Positions 45,761-58,000 of a DNA stretch of 64,000 bases are shown piece by piece (within the stretch, counting starts at the first letter, position 1; the number at the start of each line of letters is the position of its first letter). The translations under genes were made by a program, and so were the position numbers. The notes under the pieces were generated by a model. The model was not told the origin of the DNA. It made no database searches and saw nothing but the letters and a program-made list of their open reading frames with translations. Origin of the DNA: Liolophura sinensis (Eukaryota; Mollusca; Polyplacophora; Chitonida; Chitonidae). Location of the stretch: NCBI RefSeq assembly GCF_032854445.1, contig NC_088305.1, positions 29,786,628-29,850,627 of the forward strand, written 5' to 3'.

Positions 45761-48700
45761 AGATATTTATCACATGGTACCAATTCTACTGAGTCACCCA
45801 GGCTAGAGAAAACAATTTGTCAGGAAGAGATTTTAGGGTACTGAAGATTTTCAACAGAAATCTCACCTGCATGTGCATGGATGGTGGTACTGGACTGGTT
45901 ATCCCATGTTCGTCATCTAATATTTCACATTTAACTGTTTCCTAAAGATACATGTACATGTATGTACATGTAGCTGTCTTCATGTTACCTGTACTTGTTT
46001 ATTGGCACATGCACATGTACATTAATTTGCAACCTGGTCTGTATTTATATCTGTAAGAAGGAGATCAATTTTATGGGGGCGACGGTGCGAATGATATGCC
46101 CGGGGTAAAGTCTGGCAAGTTCCTTGACTAAGATTTCTACATGGGCCACACAGATTGGTGAGACTGCAGAATGTCCCATGAAAGGCAAATCCAGGATTGA
46201 GCCCACATCTCTTGTGTAATCTGTTTGGGAGTCACACACCTTACCACATATTGGGATCCTTCTCCAACATACATCAGGTTACCACATAAACTGACCATAT
46301 TTATATGTTTGACACTCTAAGTTACAAACAGCATCTTCGTGAGTGCAGCCTAATACAACAATCAATCAAATAATTTTGGCTCCTTCTTACTAGATTCACC
46401 GGGAATGACAGACAGCCATTAACAGCTGAAATTTGATGGAATAGTGCGTATGAACAACTCACATAATGCTTTACATTGACGTATTTTCAAATATTCACGA
46501 AACTAACCTCCCAATCTCCCACTGACGACACTGCCATGAAGTGACAAGTTGTCGCTGTTATACTTAATAAAGATGGAGTGGCAATGGGGTAAGCATGACC
46601 ATGGGTAAACTAAGTGACTCACATCAGAATCATTTGATAGCAACTGACAGATTAAACCATAATGATGATGAAATATGTGCACATGCTGTTTAGTTTGACA
46701 GCAAAACGAAGCCTGTGTAAATCAGATTTTCAAGAAAACAACATATAGTATAATATATACGCATATTCCGAGTCTGCCTACATTTGCTACAGCCAATTTT
46801 TTTTTCTGCTTTTTCCACTGAAGGATATGTTTTAACAACATGCACCTGGACATTACTGTAAAGAGTTCACTTCTACACAGAGACAAGGTCACCACACTTC
46901 ATGGAACCTGCATGAAATGTCCAAATTCACCAAAAATTATCCGCCAGAATGTACATGCACTGTACCTGTAATAACAATCACAGGGTGTAGGGAGGTGGGG
47001 AGAGGGGTGAGATGGTAACTGATTGAGGTGAAGAGGGACAGCATTTAGTTGATGCACATGGGCTAAGGTTACAATATTTAGAAGTAATCAAATGTACATG
47101 TACTGATAGACTATACATGTTACATGTATATGTACTTCTAGATCTATACTATGTTCTACCTTTCAGCAAACAGGAAAACATCTATCTCAACACCATAAGG
47201 AAAAGCAAATTAATGAGGATGAAAATAGAGCCGTACCAAAACAACTCTGATCAATTTGACAGCTGATTTACCGAACAATGACATCAACTAATTATGGTTT
47301 TAAAAAGCTCTCCACATCAACAAACAAAAGTCAGAAGTAATCAATGCATGACAACCTGTGCTGGTGTGTTGGTTTGCACCTAGATTCATACAGTTGAATT
47401 TCTGCATTACCTCTAATGAGATGGAGCAAAATTCATTATAAACACAAAAATCCACACATGTAAATAAATAAATACATACACCTGACACTCATGTCTAATT
47501 TTGTATGCATACTGCTTCTTATTTAAAATTATCATCATTCTAAACAGATTTATATATTTTGTGAAAGTTATACACTGTTTTGTATCTCTGAGTTAAATCA
47601 ATGCGGCCGTTGTCTCACAGAACCAGGATGAAAATTCACACAGCATAACTAAGTGTTCATGTCTGTTCAAAATGCATACAAGTACTTGTAAGATAAACCT
47701 ACAGCTTTAACATGGACATGCATAAATACAGTTCCTGCTAATGAGTAATATTTTCCACAAATACAGTTTACAATTCACACTCACACCACCATCAGATGTT
47801 AGGATACCTCAAGTTCCAAGTGTACAAAGCTCTGCCTTTTGGCAAACTTTTACCATTTCACATGTACAGCCTGAGATCAGTGTAGCTCACTGGCTTCCTC
47901 CAGGAGTACTGCATCACAGGAGAGCAAGGTGTAGTATGTCAGTCAGAAGCCCAATGAGAAGAAGGCAAACCGGGCTGAGGTTCAGTGTTAGAAAGCAATG
48001 ATAGCAAAACCAGCTGTCCTGTGCGATGCTTTCTGCACTGTTGTTTGGATCCTCTAATTTCTAGCGTTCTTCAGTGGAGAATGGTACATTAACTACAATG
48101 CATTGTTTGCACGTATGTAGCTGCATGCTATTTGTGTTTTACTTTTTAACTTAAAAGCGGGTACATCCTGTGCACATACAATTGGAAACTACTCCAAGGA
48201 AAGAAAAAAAGTGACAAATCAGAAATAAGCATATAATTCAAAGATTCAAAACTTTGAATTGAGACTTTCACAAATAAAAATTCAACAAAGACATGTCATC
48301 AAAAGGTTTTCACTTTCAGAACTTTGCTCAAATCCCATTTAATTTTTTAGTGAATTACTTAACACTGTTTCACATCATTAACTGTCACAAACAATTACAT
48401 GGAATCCCCAAAATCTGTTTTGCACATTAAAACCATACCCTTGGAACGGCAGGTTAGTAGTACTTTATATCAACTAGTGTCTGGTGGCCTATATGCAGCA
48501 AAGTGAATCCACAAGAGTCTAACTCCTTATATATTCTACTTCAACAAATACACACAAAAATTGCATATTTGTCAGTTAACCATTATAGCAGAACTTTGCA
48601 AAATGTTGCGTACTTGAAATTAAAGAATAACCAGTGCAATTTCTACACCTTAACAATATATTGGTGGTTGTATAATGAATTGTATTTTAGTCTGTTACCA

Positions 48701-50320
48701 TACCTAACATGAACTCTTGATGTAGCTGTGCAGAAGAGTCTGGGGTAAAAGTATCAAATTTTTCAGAAAAATAAGAGACAGAGATAACATGAAAATGTGA
48801 GCTTATTCATAGATCCAAGCATCCATGTTGCTTGCAATGACCAGAAGGTGATAAATAACATGGAGCTAAATGGGCGATATGCTTATTTTTGTTGATTTCT
48901 GAAGTTTAAAATATTTCAGGACATTATATCATGAGCGCTAGGCACCGTCCGTTTACCATTCCACAAAGAATTTCTCACCTAAAAGATACAGATTTCATTT
49001 TCAGGGGTAAAATCTTATTCAAGGCCTACCTCTGCTGGGTTAAATTGGCTCTGTTTTCACCCCCAGTACTCTAGTGACGTGACCAATGCGTTTGCATAGA
49101 TCACCTATGACATCACTGCAAAGCAATGAATCGGTGATATTCCCCTTTACAGTAAGCGTTTGAAGACAATGTACAACTACCAGTGACAGTTTTGGATACA
49201 GGCTTTGCCTTTATTTGAAGAAATAGCGCAAAGACAAAAATACCCTTCTTAGGTGACCATGACACATTAAAAAGCCTCTCACACACGCTTCAACCTTTTG
49301 AATCACAGTTAGCCTACACAGATCTTCAAGCAATACGCGACATTCGCATTTCTGGATGCGCGCCACTACACTCCCCACAACAGGACAGCCATGGTCAAAT
49401 TAGCACCCAGCCACGGACAGTGGCCTTTGAAGTTTAAGGTTACCACTGCTTTTCACGGCCAATAAAATATCAACATTTCAGTGTAAAACTTTCTACTTAG
49501 CATTTCAGTTTCTCCATTGTTTTCACTATAAGTCAATGTGAATAAGGGCACAATTTTCAATGCAGAACTTCAATGAAACAGACATATGTAGCAAGCATGC
49601 TGCCGCTAGGTTAATCTTTGGCCGGTGAGTGAAAATTAGCACCCAGCTCCCATGTACTGCAAGATCTCACGGCATTTCTAGTAAAAAAAAACGGTGGCCA
49701 TCTGAAATGTAAATGTAACTTATCGATAAAATACCCTAGTGACTGGACGGGAATGAAGGTTAGTAATCAACTGTTTTCCGAAATTTTACTAAGCTTCCTA
49801 TAATGGTGAATGGCAGAAATCCATGACAATGCGAGTGTCAGTACAAATAAAAATGAGCGTAGAATAGTCATCCAAGGCTACAAATCCCCATAAATGTCTA
49901 TTTATATTATATGTTCAATACCACATTACATGTACAATATCATATTTTATTGGCTGTGTTGGGCATCTAGGCCTGTTAATAACCCTAGTATTATTGCAGG
50001 AAGACAATTTCATAACATACATGTAGGGCCTACATATTATCGTATGAACACTTACTAAAGTATATCCTGAAGAACCAGTCTGATAAATTTTAAGTTTTTA
50101 AATGATGTAAAATGCAATAATGCAAAATCTGGACTAGCCAGCATTCTTGCATGTAGTGGAACTATCAAAGCTCGCCATTTCTGTAACTCCATTCAGACTT
50201 CAGTTACTCGAATCTGAGCACTTCTTTCTCAAACATACTTGTAATTCGGCAAGTTAAAACAGTTAACCAACTCAAAGATAAACCCAAGAAATCCCAGCTA
50301 CTTAATGAGATGATACTCAC

Positions 50321-50600
50321 GCCAAATGTCTTCTAGCTGGTTAGAAACGACAACCTCTCAAATCGTCTTCCGTTTTCTCTGCGAGGAAGCTCGTAAAGAT
50401 GTCGTTTTTTCCCAGTTGAATAGCAAGATGGGGAAATCTCAGACTGCTTCGGCCAACATGGCGAGATAAACAGCGCGTGCAGGCGTTCGAGTTTCCCGGC
50501 GTCGGCAGAGTCCATCAGCAGAAGGGGCGCACACGCAGCCACGTGCTATCTCTTCATGATCGGGCAGACAGCATTGCTGAGTGCCCCCGCCCTTTAAAAC
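50321..50600 (-). promoter_or_regulatory. Putative promoter and untranslated first exon of the FGFR-like gene
   Basis: This is a GC- and CpG-richer island in an AT-rich region. It contains a GC box (CCCCGCCC, 50585-50592), a CACGTG E-box (50540-50545) and an ATGGCG YY1-like site (50458-50463). On the minus strand it ends in a strong donor, GGC|GTGAGT, with GTGAGT at 50320-50315. A short upstream reading frame (50542-50333) closes before the donor. Assignment to the FGFR-like gene, whose coding exon 1 is 25 kb downstream on the same strand, is an inference; it could serve another minus-strand transcript or be bidirectional. Confidence 0.45.
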
Positions 50601-52601
50601 TGAGACGCATTCCAGGCGATTGCTGGTATTGGATTTCCACTCGAAATCCCAGGAGGCATGGACAGTTGTTAATGGGAAAGCCAACATAATTTCATATTTT
50701 CACTTCTTTGTCATCGTGTCATTCATGCACGCTTATTACGTTCCACAGAATAATACAAGGGAAGAAATAATGGCTGATTCAGGCGATTAAATACGCAGCG
50801 AATGTTTCTTGACAGTTGTTTATCTGGAGTTTTATCGTCTCAGCATTGTTACATTCCTACACTGGGTCTTGCCAAAGTCAAATGAGTTGACACCGGCCAT
50901 GCCTGGTAGCAATGGTATAATAATCCGTAACATTTAACACAAAAGCAAACTGAGTTCCAACGCGTTGAAAACCTTATTAATGAAGTTATTCGGGTATATC
51001 AACGTGAAAAGTTATTACTGCATAAAAAGTAATGGGCCAAGGATATATTACATCAAACGCCTTCACTCTTAGAAAAAATTCTTAATGTTACAACCCAAGA
51101 ACCTCTCACAAACTTGGTCGCTGTGAGTTCAAGTCCAACTCATGCTGGCTCCCTTTCCGTAAAGTACGTGGGAAGGATTGCCGTCAACTAGCGGATGGTC
51201 GTCTGTTTGCCCAAGGCTCTGTGCATTTTCTTCCCACCAAATATCATCTGAGGTAAATATTTTGATTATCGATGACTCATAAACTATAGCATGATACTCG
51301 ATTCGGATGCTGATTTAATTCATTACCCTATCGCGTTTTCTCACCATTATTGAAAACTGTTGACCACTTCTCTTTTCCAAATTCCATCCTAATTTCGTAC
51401 TTTATATTTAGTTCTTCGGTAGTTTGTGTGGGAGCGTTATTTTGGGAATTGGTCTTGAGATTATTGACCCTCAAGGTCAATTTTGTTTGACGGCCGGAAT
51501 ATATAGATATATACGAATGTCTATCTTAACAGCTGTATAGTATACATTTTGAATCAAGTGTCAAAAGCGATAAATGAAACATTTCACTCTCTTGATTATA
51601 TCATATCCTCTTAAAATCTTCAGTATCTAGTGCACATTTTGTTAATCAAAGTGAGAAAATATCCAAAAATATCAGGAAGCGCCATTAGAAAAACAATTGA
51701 AAGCTACATTCAAAGCAATCTTAATTATTTTATAGGCCTTTTGATTGAATATAATAAAGTTTATACGTGTGTGAATCGTTATATAATACGCTTTTTAAAC
51801 TAATTCAGATTTTTGTAAGTTTTCTTCTTTATCTAAATACCCTGTATTTGATGCAGGAAAAGCTCCTGTGTGTGCAATGGTACACGTTACACTTGTAAAC
51901 GTCACGAGAATTACCCAATTAAAGATAAAACATATGAGTACAACCACGGAGTTTTCCTATCAACGCATGCATCTAATATTACCAATATTGTCTACTGTCA
52001 AAAAGAAAAAGACCAAATATTGAAGTATTTATAAATGCATTTATCGAGTAAATAAAATAAACGGTGACTGGTTTGGAGACAGTTTTCAATGGTATACGCA
52101 ATCCAGGAAGTGCCAAACATAAAAATGCTATCATTTAAACTATGCAACTATCTATCAATTACGAGAAAATAATCTAATTACTACGATAAAGCTACCCAGT
52201 CATTACGCGATACTTTCATATGTCGTAGGTTGACATGAGACGCGAAACCATGCAGAAGACAAAGGGGTATAGTATGTGGAGGTTTATAAGCATAGGCGTA
52301 TATAAAAGAGTCGTATGAAGCAGTCGGATATATACGTACTCAAGTTTCCTCTACACAGAGCAATATAGTATAGAAGCCGTTATTTTGGTATTTATGAAGA
52401 AATAATTGAAACTTTAGTCAAGTCTCCTTCATACGACATTTATTGTGTTCAAAATCTTCCATTTCTGACATCGGCTCTGCTTTATGTATAAACTCTGTCA
52501 CATTGACTTCTTCATATATCTACTATATTATATAATATGCATGAGTTATCATCAGGTCCGTTAGCTTTCAGCCATGTAATCTGTCTAAACATCCAAAAGT
52601 T
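50601..52601. other. Intergenic sequence between the divergent genes
   Basis: One truncated SINE A; otherwise AT-rich with no supported feature. Confidence 0.55.
51085..51245 (+). mobile_element. SINE family A, truncated at both ends
   Basis: The B-box region gtgagttcaagtccaactca and ctagcggatggtcgtctgtt are present; the 3' tail is lost. Confidence 0.7.
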
Positions 52602-52769
52602 ATGGCTGACTATCTTTTTACAAGTGATACATTAATTGATTTGACTAACTTACATCTTTTGGGCTTCGACTGTTGTAAGATAACAACGTGTTGTAGAAAC
52701 CACGGCTTTTGGCCATGTATGTATGGTGGATGTACCCGACGCGTATATAAATGTAGCCCAGGAGGTTGA
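52602..52769 (+). other. Short cysteine-rich reading frame, 55 codons
   Basis: ATG at 52602, stop at 52767-52769. The C-terminal 35 residues carry seven cysteines spaced CC-x4-CC-x7-C-x4-C-x6-C with a Gly-Gly end. The N-terminus is not a convincing signal peptide, so if real the mature part may be a separate exon. It overlaps the minus-strand exon-like segment; at most one is likely to be real. Confidence 0.2.
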
Positions 52770-52821
52770 TATCAGGATTTTAACAGTAACCAGCGCTCCG
52801 TTGTGCACAATGACACAATCT
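52654..52821 (-). other. Unassigned exon-like segment, minus strand
   Basis: A strong acceptor (ctctttgtcttttag) and a strong donor (AAGAT|GTAAGT) bracket 168 nt with one open frame (1 + 165 + 2 nt) on the minus strand. It begins DCVIVHNGALVTVKILIST and ends YLTTVEAQK. The product is not recognised. It lies between the promoter-like island at 50.5 kb and BRCA1. The plus strand of the same interval is also open in two frames, so coding status is uncertain. Confidence 0.3.
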
Positions 52822-52944
52822 CTAAAAGACAAAGAGATACCTCTAAAATTAACTGATGGCAAACATCACCGAAACTTACCAGCAAGCTATACACATCATT
52901 TATATATTTGTTTCTAGTGCAATGATTACATCCACTTGAAGTCC

Positions 52945-53280
52945 TTAGCCCTGGTATCAAACCCGGGTTGGGTCATATCAAAGATTTTAAATATGATTGT
53001 TGTTGCTGCCTTGTTTGGCACTCAGCACTGAGAGGTTAGAGCACAGAAACATGACTGGTAGGCTCAGTGTCAATATAATGTGACTGAATGCGTTTCGTCA
53101 TGTCTGGTATCTTCGGCATGATACTTCAGTGGCGGCAGCACTTTAGCGGCATGGACTCGGCCTGCCACAAGAAGACACAGAACATATGTAGGCCTAGACA
53201 CACACACCTAATGCCTTCTCGTCGTCACTTAAAAGTTGTTAAATCTTACGTTAAACCCCAGTCATTCATTCATTCAATGA
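52945..53280 (+). mobile_element. SINE family C, head truncated
   Basis: B-box region atcaaacccgggttgggtca, body cagcactttagcggcatgga, tail taaaccccagtcattcattc. Its tail resembles that of family B. Confidence 0.75.
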
Positions 53281-54415
53281 TTACATATATGTGGGTACCT
53301 TTGCACATACTCAGTATGTGGAAACGCCGGTGGTAAATAACGGGGATATTACTAGATGAAAAATTCAGCTATACAAGTTGAAGTCATTTCTTTTAAGTTG
53401 AACATTGCATGCATACTATTAAAGTTGATGTTAAGATCAAATGTAAAGTCGTGTATTGAGTGGAAAATGTAAGCGTAGCCATTACATAAAAGTCAAGTCT
53501 AACAGTTTCAAATTAAGTTATAGTCAAAACCAACCAGTTAAATAACCATACCATACCCTGAATCCGTAACCAGCGGCCTTGAGTACGTCCCAATGTAAAC
53601 CCCGAGGCCAATAGAACACAACAAAGGCCACTGTTTTGCCCAGAAAAATGAATCGAAAACTGTTTTTTTTTTCTTGTTTGTCCTTCAAGTTCTAGCTTAC
53701 TATATGACAGTAAGCCTGCTACATAATGATGATGATTCAAAGGCCGCCGATTCCATGTTTGATATCGCAAACGCGGGATCTCTAGAGAGTTCAAGATACA
53801 TGTTCAAATGTTGACCATCATATTAGTATCTGGTATAAATACGAGATAGTATCTAACTAGTAATTACTATATATATAGTTTTCTATGGTCTGTTTCACGA
53901 GGCAGTCGCAAATTGCGCCTGGCGTATTTTCCATGCCAACGTTTAGTGCAGAGATGTCACCATGGTATATGCGCTTGACGTAGTGATGCGACAGCTTTGT
54001 AAAACGGGTCCCAGACATGTATTTTCCTGTAATTATAATGTTTGGTATCAAGGCTTCCACTGTTCACTACGCGAATGCAAGTTTTTGAGTGAATGCTTTC
54101 ATCTTAAACTCTCTTTTTGGAAATCATCAAAATTAAAGGTATGTCGGCGAATAACGTTATAGAAAAGAGGTCCGCGTTGATTGTGTCGTCTGGTTCCACC
54201 GGAAGCTGCAAAGGATTTGAAAAATTAAATTCAACAGTCAAAATATTAATCAAATTCGAAAAATGGTGATCTGAATACTTCGGCACTGCGCTATTTTTTC
54301 AGTAAACAGGTATAAAATTATTTAGAACTCTTTAATCTCACAAGGCTGAATCAGTCCAAAAAGATATGTTAATTTGTTCACACAAGTAAATGAAATAATC
54401 GTCAATATATTTCAC
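53281..54415. other. Intergenic sequence
   Basis: Between a SINE C and a SINE A copy. No supported gene; open frames here are short and without splice or start context. Confidence 0.55.
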
Positions 54416-54684
54416 GGGGCCTCCGTGGCTCAGTCGGTTAGCGCACTAGCGCAGCGTAATGACCCAGAAGCCTCTCACCAATGCGGTCGCTGTGAGTTCA
54501 AGTCCAGCTCATGCTGGCTTCCTCTCCGTCCGTAAGTGGGAAGGTCTGCCAGCAACCTTCGTGGGTCGTGGGTTTCCCCCGAGCTCTGCCCAGTTTCCTC
54601 CCACCATAATGCTGGCCACCGTCGTATAAGTGAAATATTCTTGAGTATGGCGTAAAACACCAATCAAATAAATAAATAAATCAA
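54416..54684 (+). mobile_element. SINE family A, near full-length
   Basis: The tRNA-like head has an A-box-like GTGGCTCAGTCGGTTAGCGC and a B-box-like GAGTTCAAGTCC. The body contains cataatgctggccaccgtcg and the 3' tail caatcaaataaataaataaa. This is the best-preserved copy of the family in the window and lies 300 bp upstream of the BRCA1 5' region. Confidence 0.85.
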
Positions 54685-54719
54685 TATATTTCGGCTTAGT
54701 AAATAACGTATTACCTCCC

Positions 54720-55005
54720 TTGATATAGACATCTTATGTGGATAAAGGTAAAGACGACCCTATTTCTGGGCGGGATGTGCGAAAAACGGAGTTGTGTAAT
54801 TTTTTTAGGGCGTCTGGGGTGTTAACTTTGAATTTGATCGCCAGTATTGCTCCAGAAACTCTGGTTTTATTTGTACTAAACATGGAGATCACCCGCACAG
54901 ACAACTGAGACGCAACACCAGGCATAACCAACCACAACAACGCCAGCATTGGGCTTTGCACCGCACTTGGAGCCTTCAGTTGAGCAGTCGGAAAAGACTT
55001 TCAAA
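54720..55005 (+). promoter_or_regulatory. BRCA1 upstream / 5' UTR region
   Basis: The sequence immediately before the BRCA1 ATG contains a short upstream reading frame (54882-54908, nine codons including stop). A possible acceptor, gagccttcag, is near 54979. The transcription start could not be placed. Confidence 0.35.
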
Positions 55006-55085
55006 ATGAAGGAGACGGCGACAAGAATTCGGAAGGTTGAAGAGCTGATTGGGCTCATGCAGAAAAACTTGGAATGTTCAATTTG
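55006..55085 (+). CDS. BRCA1: BRCA1 coding exon 1: N-terminal helix and first RING cysteines
   Basis: ATG at 55006; 80 nt ending ATTTG|GTATGT, phase 2. It encodes 26 residues plus two bases of Cys27. The product ends ELIGLMQKNLECSI, equivalent to human residues 14-26. Confidence 0.92.
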
Positions 55086-58000
55086 GTATGTTCAACGTTC
55101 AGACATGTTGGTCGTCAGCGGGGAATAGTAAAGTTTATGTTACTCTATAGTTACTGTTAATGTTAAATCATAGGGTAGATGCAAAGGCTCTCGAAACCTG
55201 TCCGTAAACCCTAAATATGCCATATACCAGCCGCCTACATATATATAGGAGGCTGTTATATGACATACATGTGTATAGGGTATACAGACTGATTTCAAGC
55301 ACCTGTGGGTAGATGGTTTAACTGCACGAATGTGGCTAAAGTGATCTATCGATGCAGACGTGCCAAGCAGACAGAGCCACACTGACTTCTGGTATCAGAC
55401 AGGATGTCCAACAGATCTGTGAGTAGCAGTAACAAAACATTAGGTTTTTAGAGATGTTATTTTGTCCTTACCTGCGTAAAAGTGAATCTGTGATCGTATC
55501 AACATGTAACGGATGATTCAAAACAATCATGTATGGTCTCTACTCCAAAATATTTCACAATATCAAATGATTTCGGCGCACAGGTTGCCTCCACGTGAAT
55601 GGGGTACTTACCATTTTTGGCTGCCATACTCATTGTCATGTGACCTGGGGATTCCGGCTGGAAATGTCATAAGCCATCAAGCTATAACTAGCTCGCAAGT
55701 CACACAGAGCTTCATGCATGGTGTGTTCACCCTGATATCTGGCCCTTCTGATGCGTACTCCTTACAAAGCAGGCAGGAGGATTTCACGAGAACGATGGTT
55801 AGGTTTCCATGTTGGTTCCCAGGTTAAATATTCATGTTAACTGAAAAGGAGGGAGGGATTATGGCCATTTTTACTTTACAAAGTAAATGAAAATTAGATC
55901 TGCAAGAAACGGCAAACACCAAAATTTATTTAATGAAATGCCACTAATACTTAAATTATTACAGGTAAATCAGTTCTCATAGCGGAAATTCGTGGGATCT
56001 GAAAAAACATTTCCTATCGTTTCCCAGGTCAAAGTCAGGATTGTTTCACAACAATCCTGAAATCCTCATGACTACAGGGCATGCATCGCTCTCAAGCAAA
56101 GGGTGGAATGCCCTGGAAGGAGTGTGCTTCTGACATTTCCGGCACAATATTTTCACAATATCACGGGACATGAAATTGATTATTGTGTGAAATTTAGAGT
56201 CCAAGCATGGTGGAAGTACACTGAAGCGAAGACTTTTCGTCAAAACACCAAGGATTTACTCTACTCGTTGATTGGAACATAAACTCAAGCTACTATTGTA
56301 TGCAGAAAGGATTTATCTGGTCATCAATGCATAAATCTACAAGGTCAGGGTTTTATTTAAGATTAAATACTCAAGATTTAAAGCCGCTCTTAAGGGAGAA
56401 CAGCGAGATCAGCTGGGCTCATTCCAGGGGCGAGTGAAGCAGACCTAGCATCTCGGTACGGTAGTTAAATTTGCTGTCAGCTTCACTCGTCAAGCTACAT
56501 GTAGGCAGGGATATGACGTCAGTTCATTGAAGAGTGAGTATTTCACGATTATCATCTGGGATAAACAATGCGGTATGGGCGGCAACCCTGGTTCGAGTGG
56601 CACAACCACAAGAATGACAACGTGAAACGCTTTTTAATGTGTCGTAATCTCCACAGAAGCATATTTTTCGCTTTATTTCTTCAAATAAAAGCACGACCCA
56701 CATCCTCAACTGTCACTGGTAGATGTATGTTGTATTCGAGCACTTACCTCTAAGAGAAAAGCCTCAGATAAGCTCACTGTTTTGCGTTTTCTCATTTTTT
56801 TGACAATGTCACGCTCTCTTTCCCTATCCCAGACTCCTTTTCACAGCTGCCGCAGAAGATTTTAGGCAAATTTTGAGATTAAAATACAACTCTTCTGTGT
56901 ATAGATGGAGCAAAATATCATACACAGTTGATTGTGTTTTGCACAGTACAAATCAGAGTTAGATGTTCGCAACTATTTTTCAACATAAAAGTTAGTAGTA
57001 TTTAGTATTTCCTTTATAGCTCTAAATTTTTAACTATTTTAGAAAATTATACTGAGACAGCATCATGCTCCTAAAACCTCACAACCAAACTTCCATCGCG
57101 TGATTGGAAACAGAAGATTCTGCAACGTTCTAAACAGTTTTAAGCAACTCAGTATTGCACAGCAGTTGAAAATTACCCAATTTGCTGCAAAGTATGCTGT
57201 TGTATGCGCTGTTAGTTTACTATTGGGAAGCTGTCAACAAATGACAGCCCCACAAGGGCTAGGAGAATGTGATAGACCAATTATAACTGTCAGTGTATAA
57301 TAAAAGACAGGTGCTGATACTAGCCTGGGCTTCTGGCCATTCTTAGCCCAGACAATGTACGTTGTACACCCAGTTATCATATTCTGTCCTTATGTAGGTA
57401 CCCATTAGATGACAAAGTTGGCTACATATGCCATGCATAATACCTAAATCCACTTAATACATGTCCTGTCTGTCAGCTGAGAAGGTTAGCCCACATTTTG
57501 CAAAACTGGCTTCAACGTTTGTAGTATAATTCCTAAGACTGTGAGGTTATGGGTGGGAGAAATTGAGCAGACGTCCTGATGCTGACCAAATCAATAAAGA
57601 AACCTTTATGTTCTTTTTACTTCAGTCTTGATTTGTTGAAAAATCCTGTATCCACAAAGTGCGACCACCAGTTTTGCAGGTAAGTTTGCTACTTTCTTTC
57701 AGTTTATACAGGCTTCTTTTCAGTAAATAAGAATGTTACATATATTCTAAAACTTACAGTTTTCCTCTTCTGAAAATATTTGTGCTAACTTGTAAGTATT
57801 ATTTCATTGGCTTTTTCAAGCTTAAAGAATCTCTTTCATTTCACTAGCTACTGTAAGCATGTAATTTCACATGATCTGGAACTAACTCTGCATGATCTGG
57901 AGCCAATTCCACATGATCTGGAGACAATTCCTCATGATCTGGAGACAATAACACATAATCTGGATACAATTCAACATGATCTGGATACTGTTCAACATAT

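Larger units (their letters stand above)
25571..50314. other. Inferred first intron of the FGFR-like gene (24.7 kb)
   Basis: Mostly AT-rich unique sequence with SINEs A, B and C, simple repeats, many ACATGTAC motifs and GC-richer islands (26.4-26.9, 30.2-31.0, 36.2-36.6, 45.2-45.9 kb) that could be regulatory. Several exon-like segments on both strands are listed separately; none forms a recognisable gene. Confidence 0.45.
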
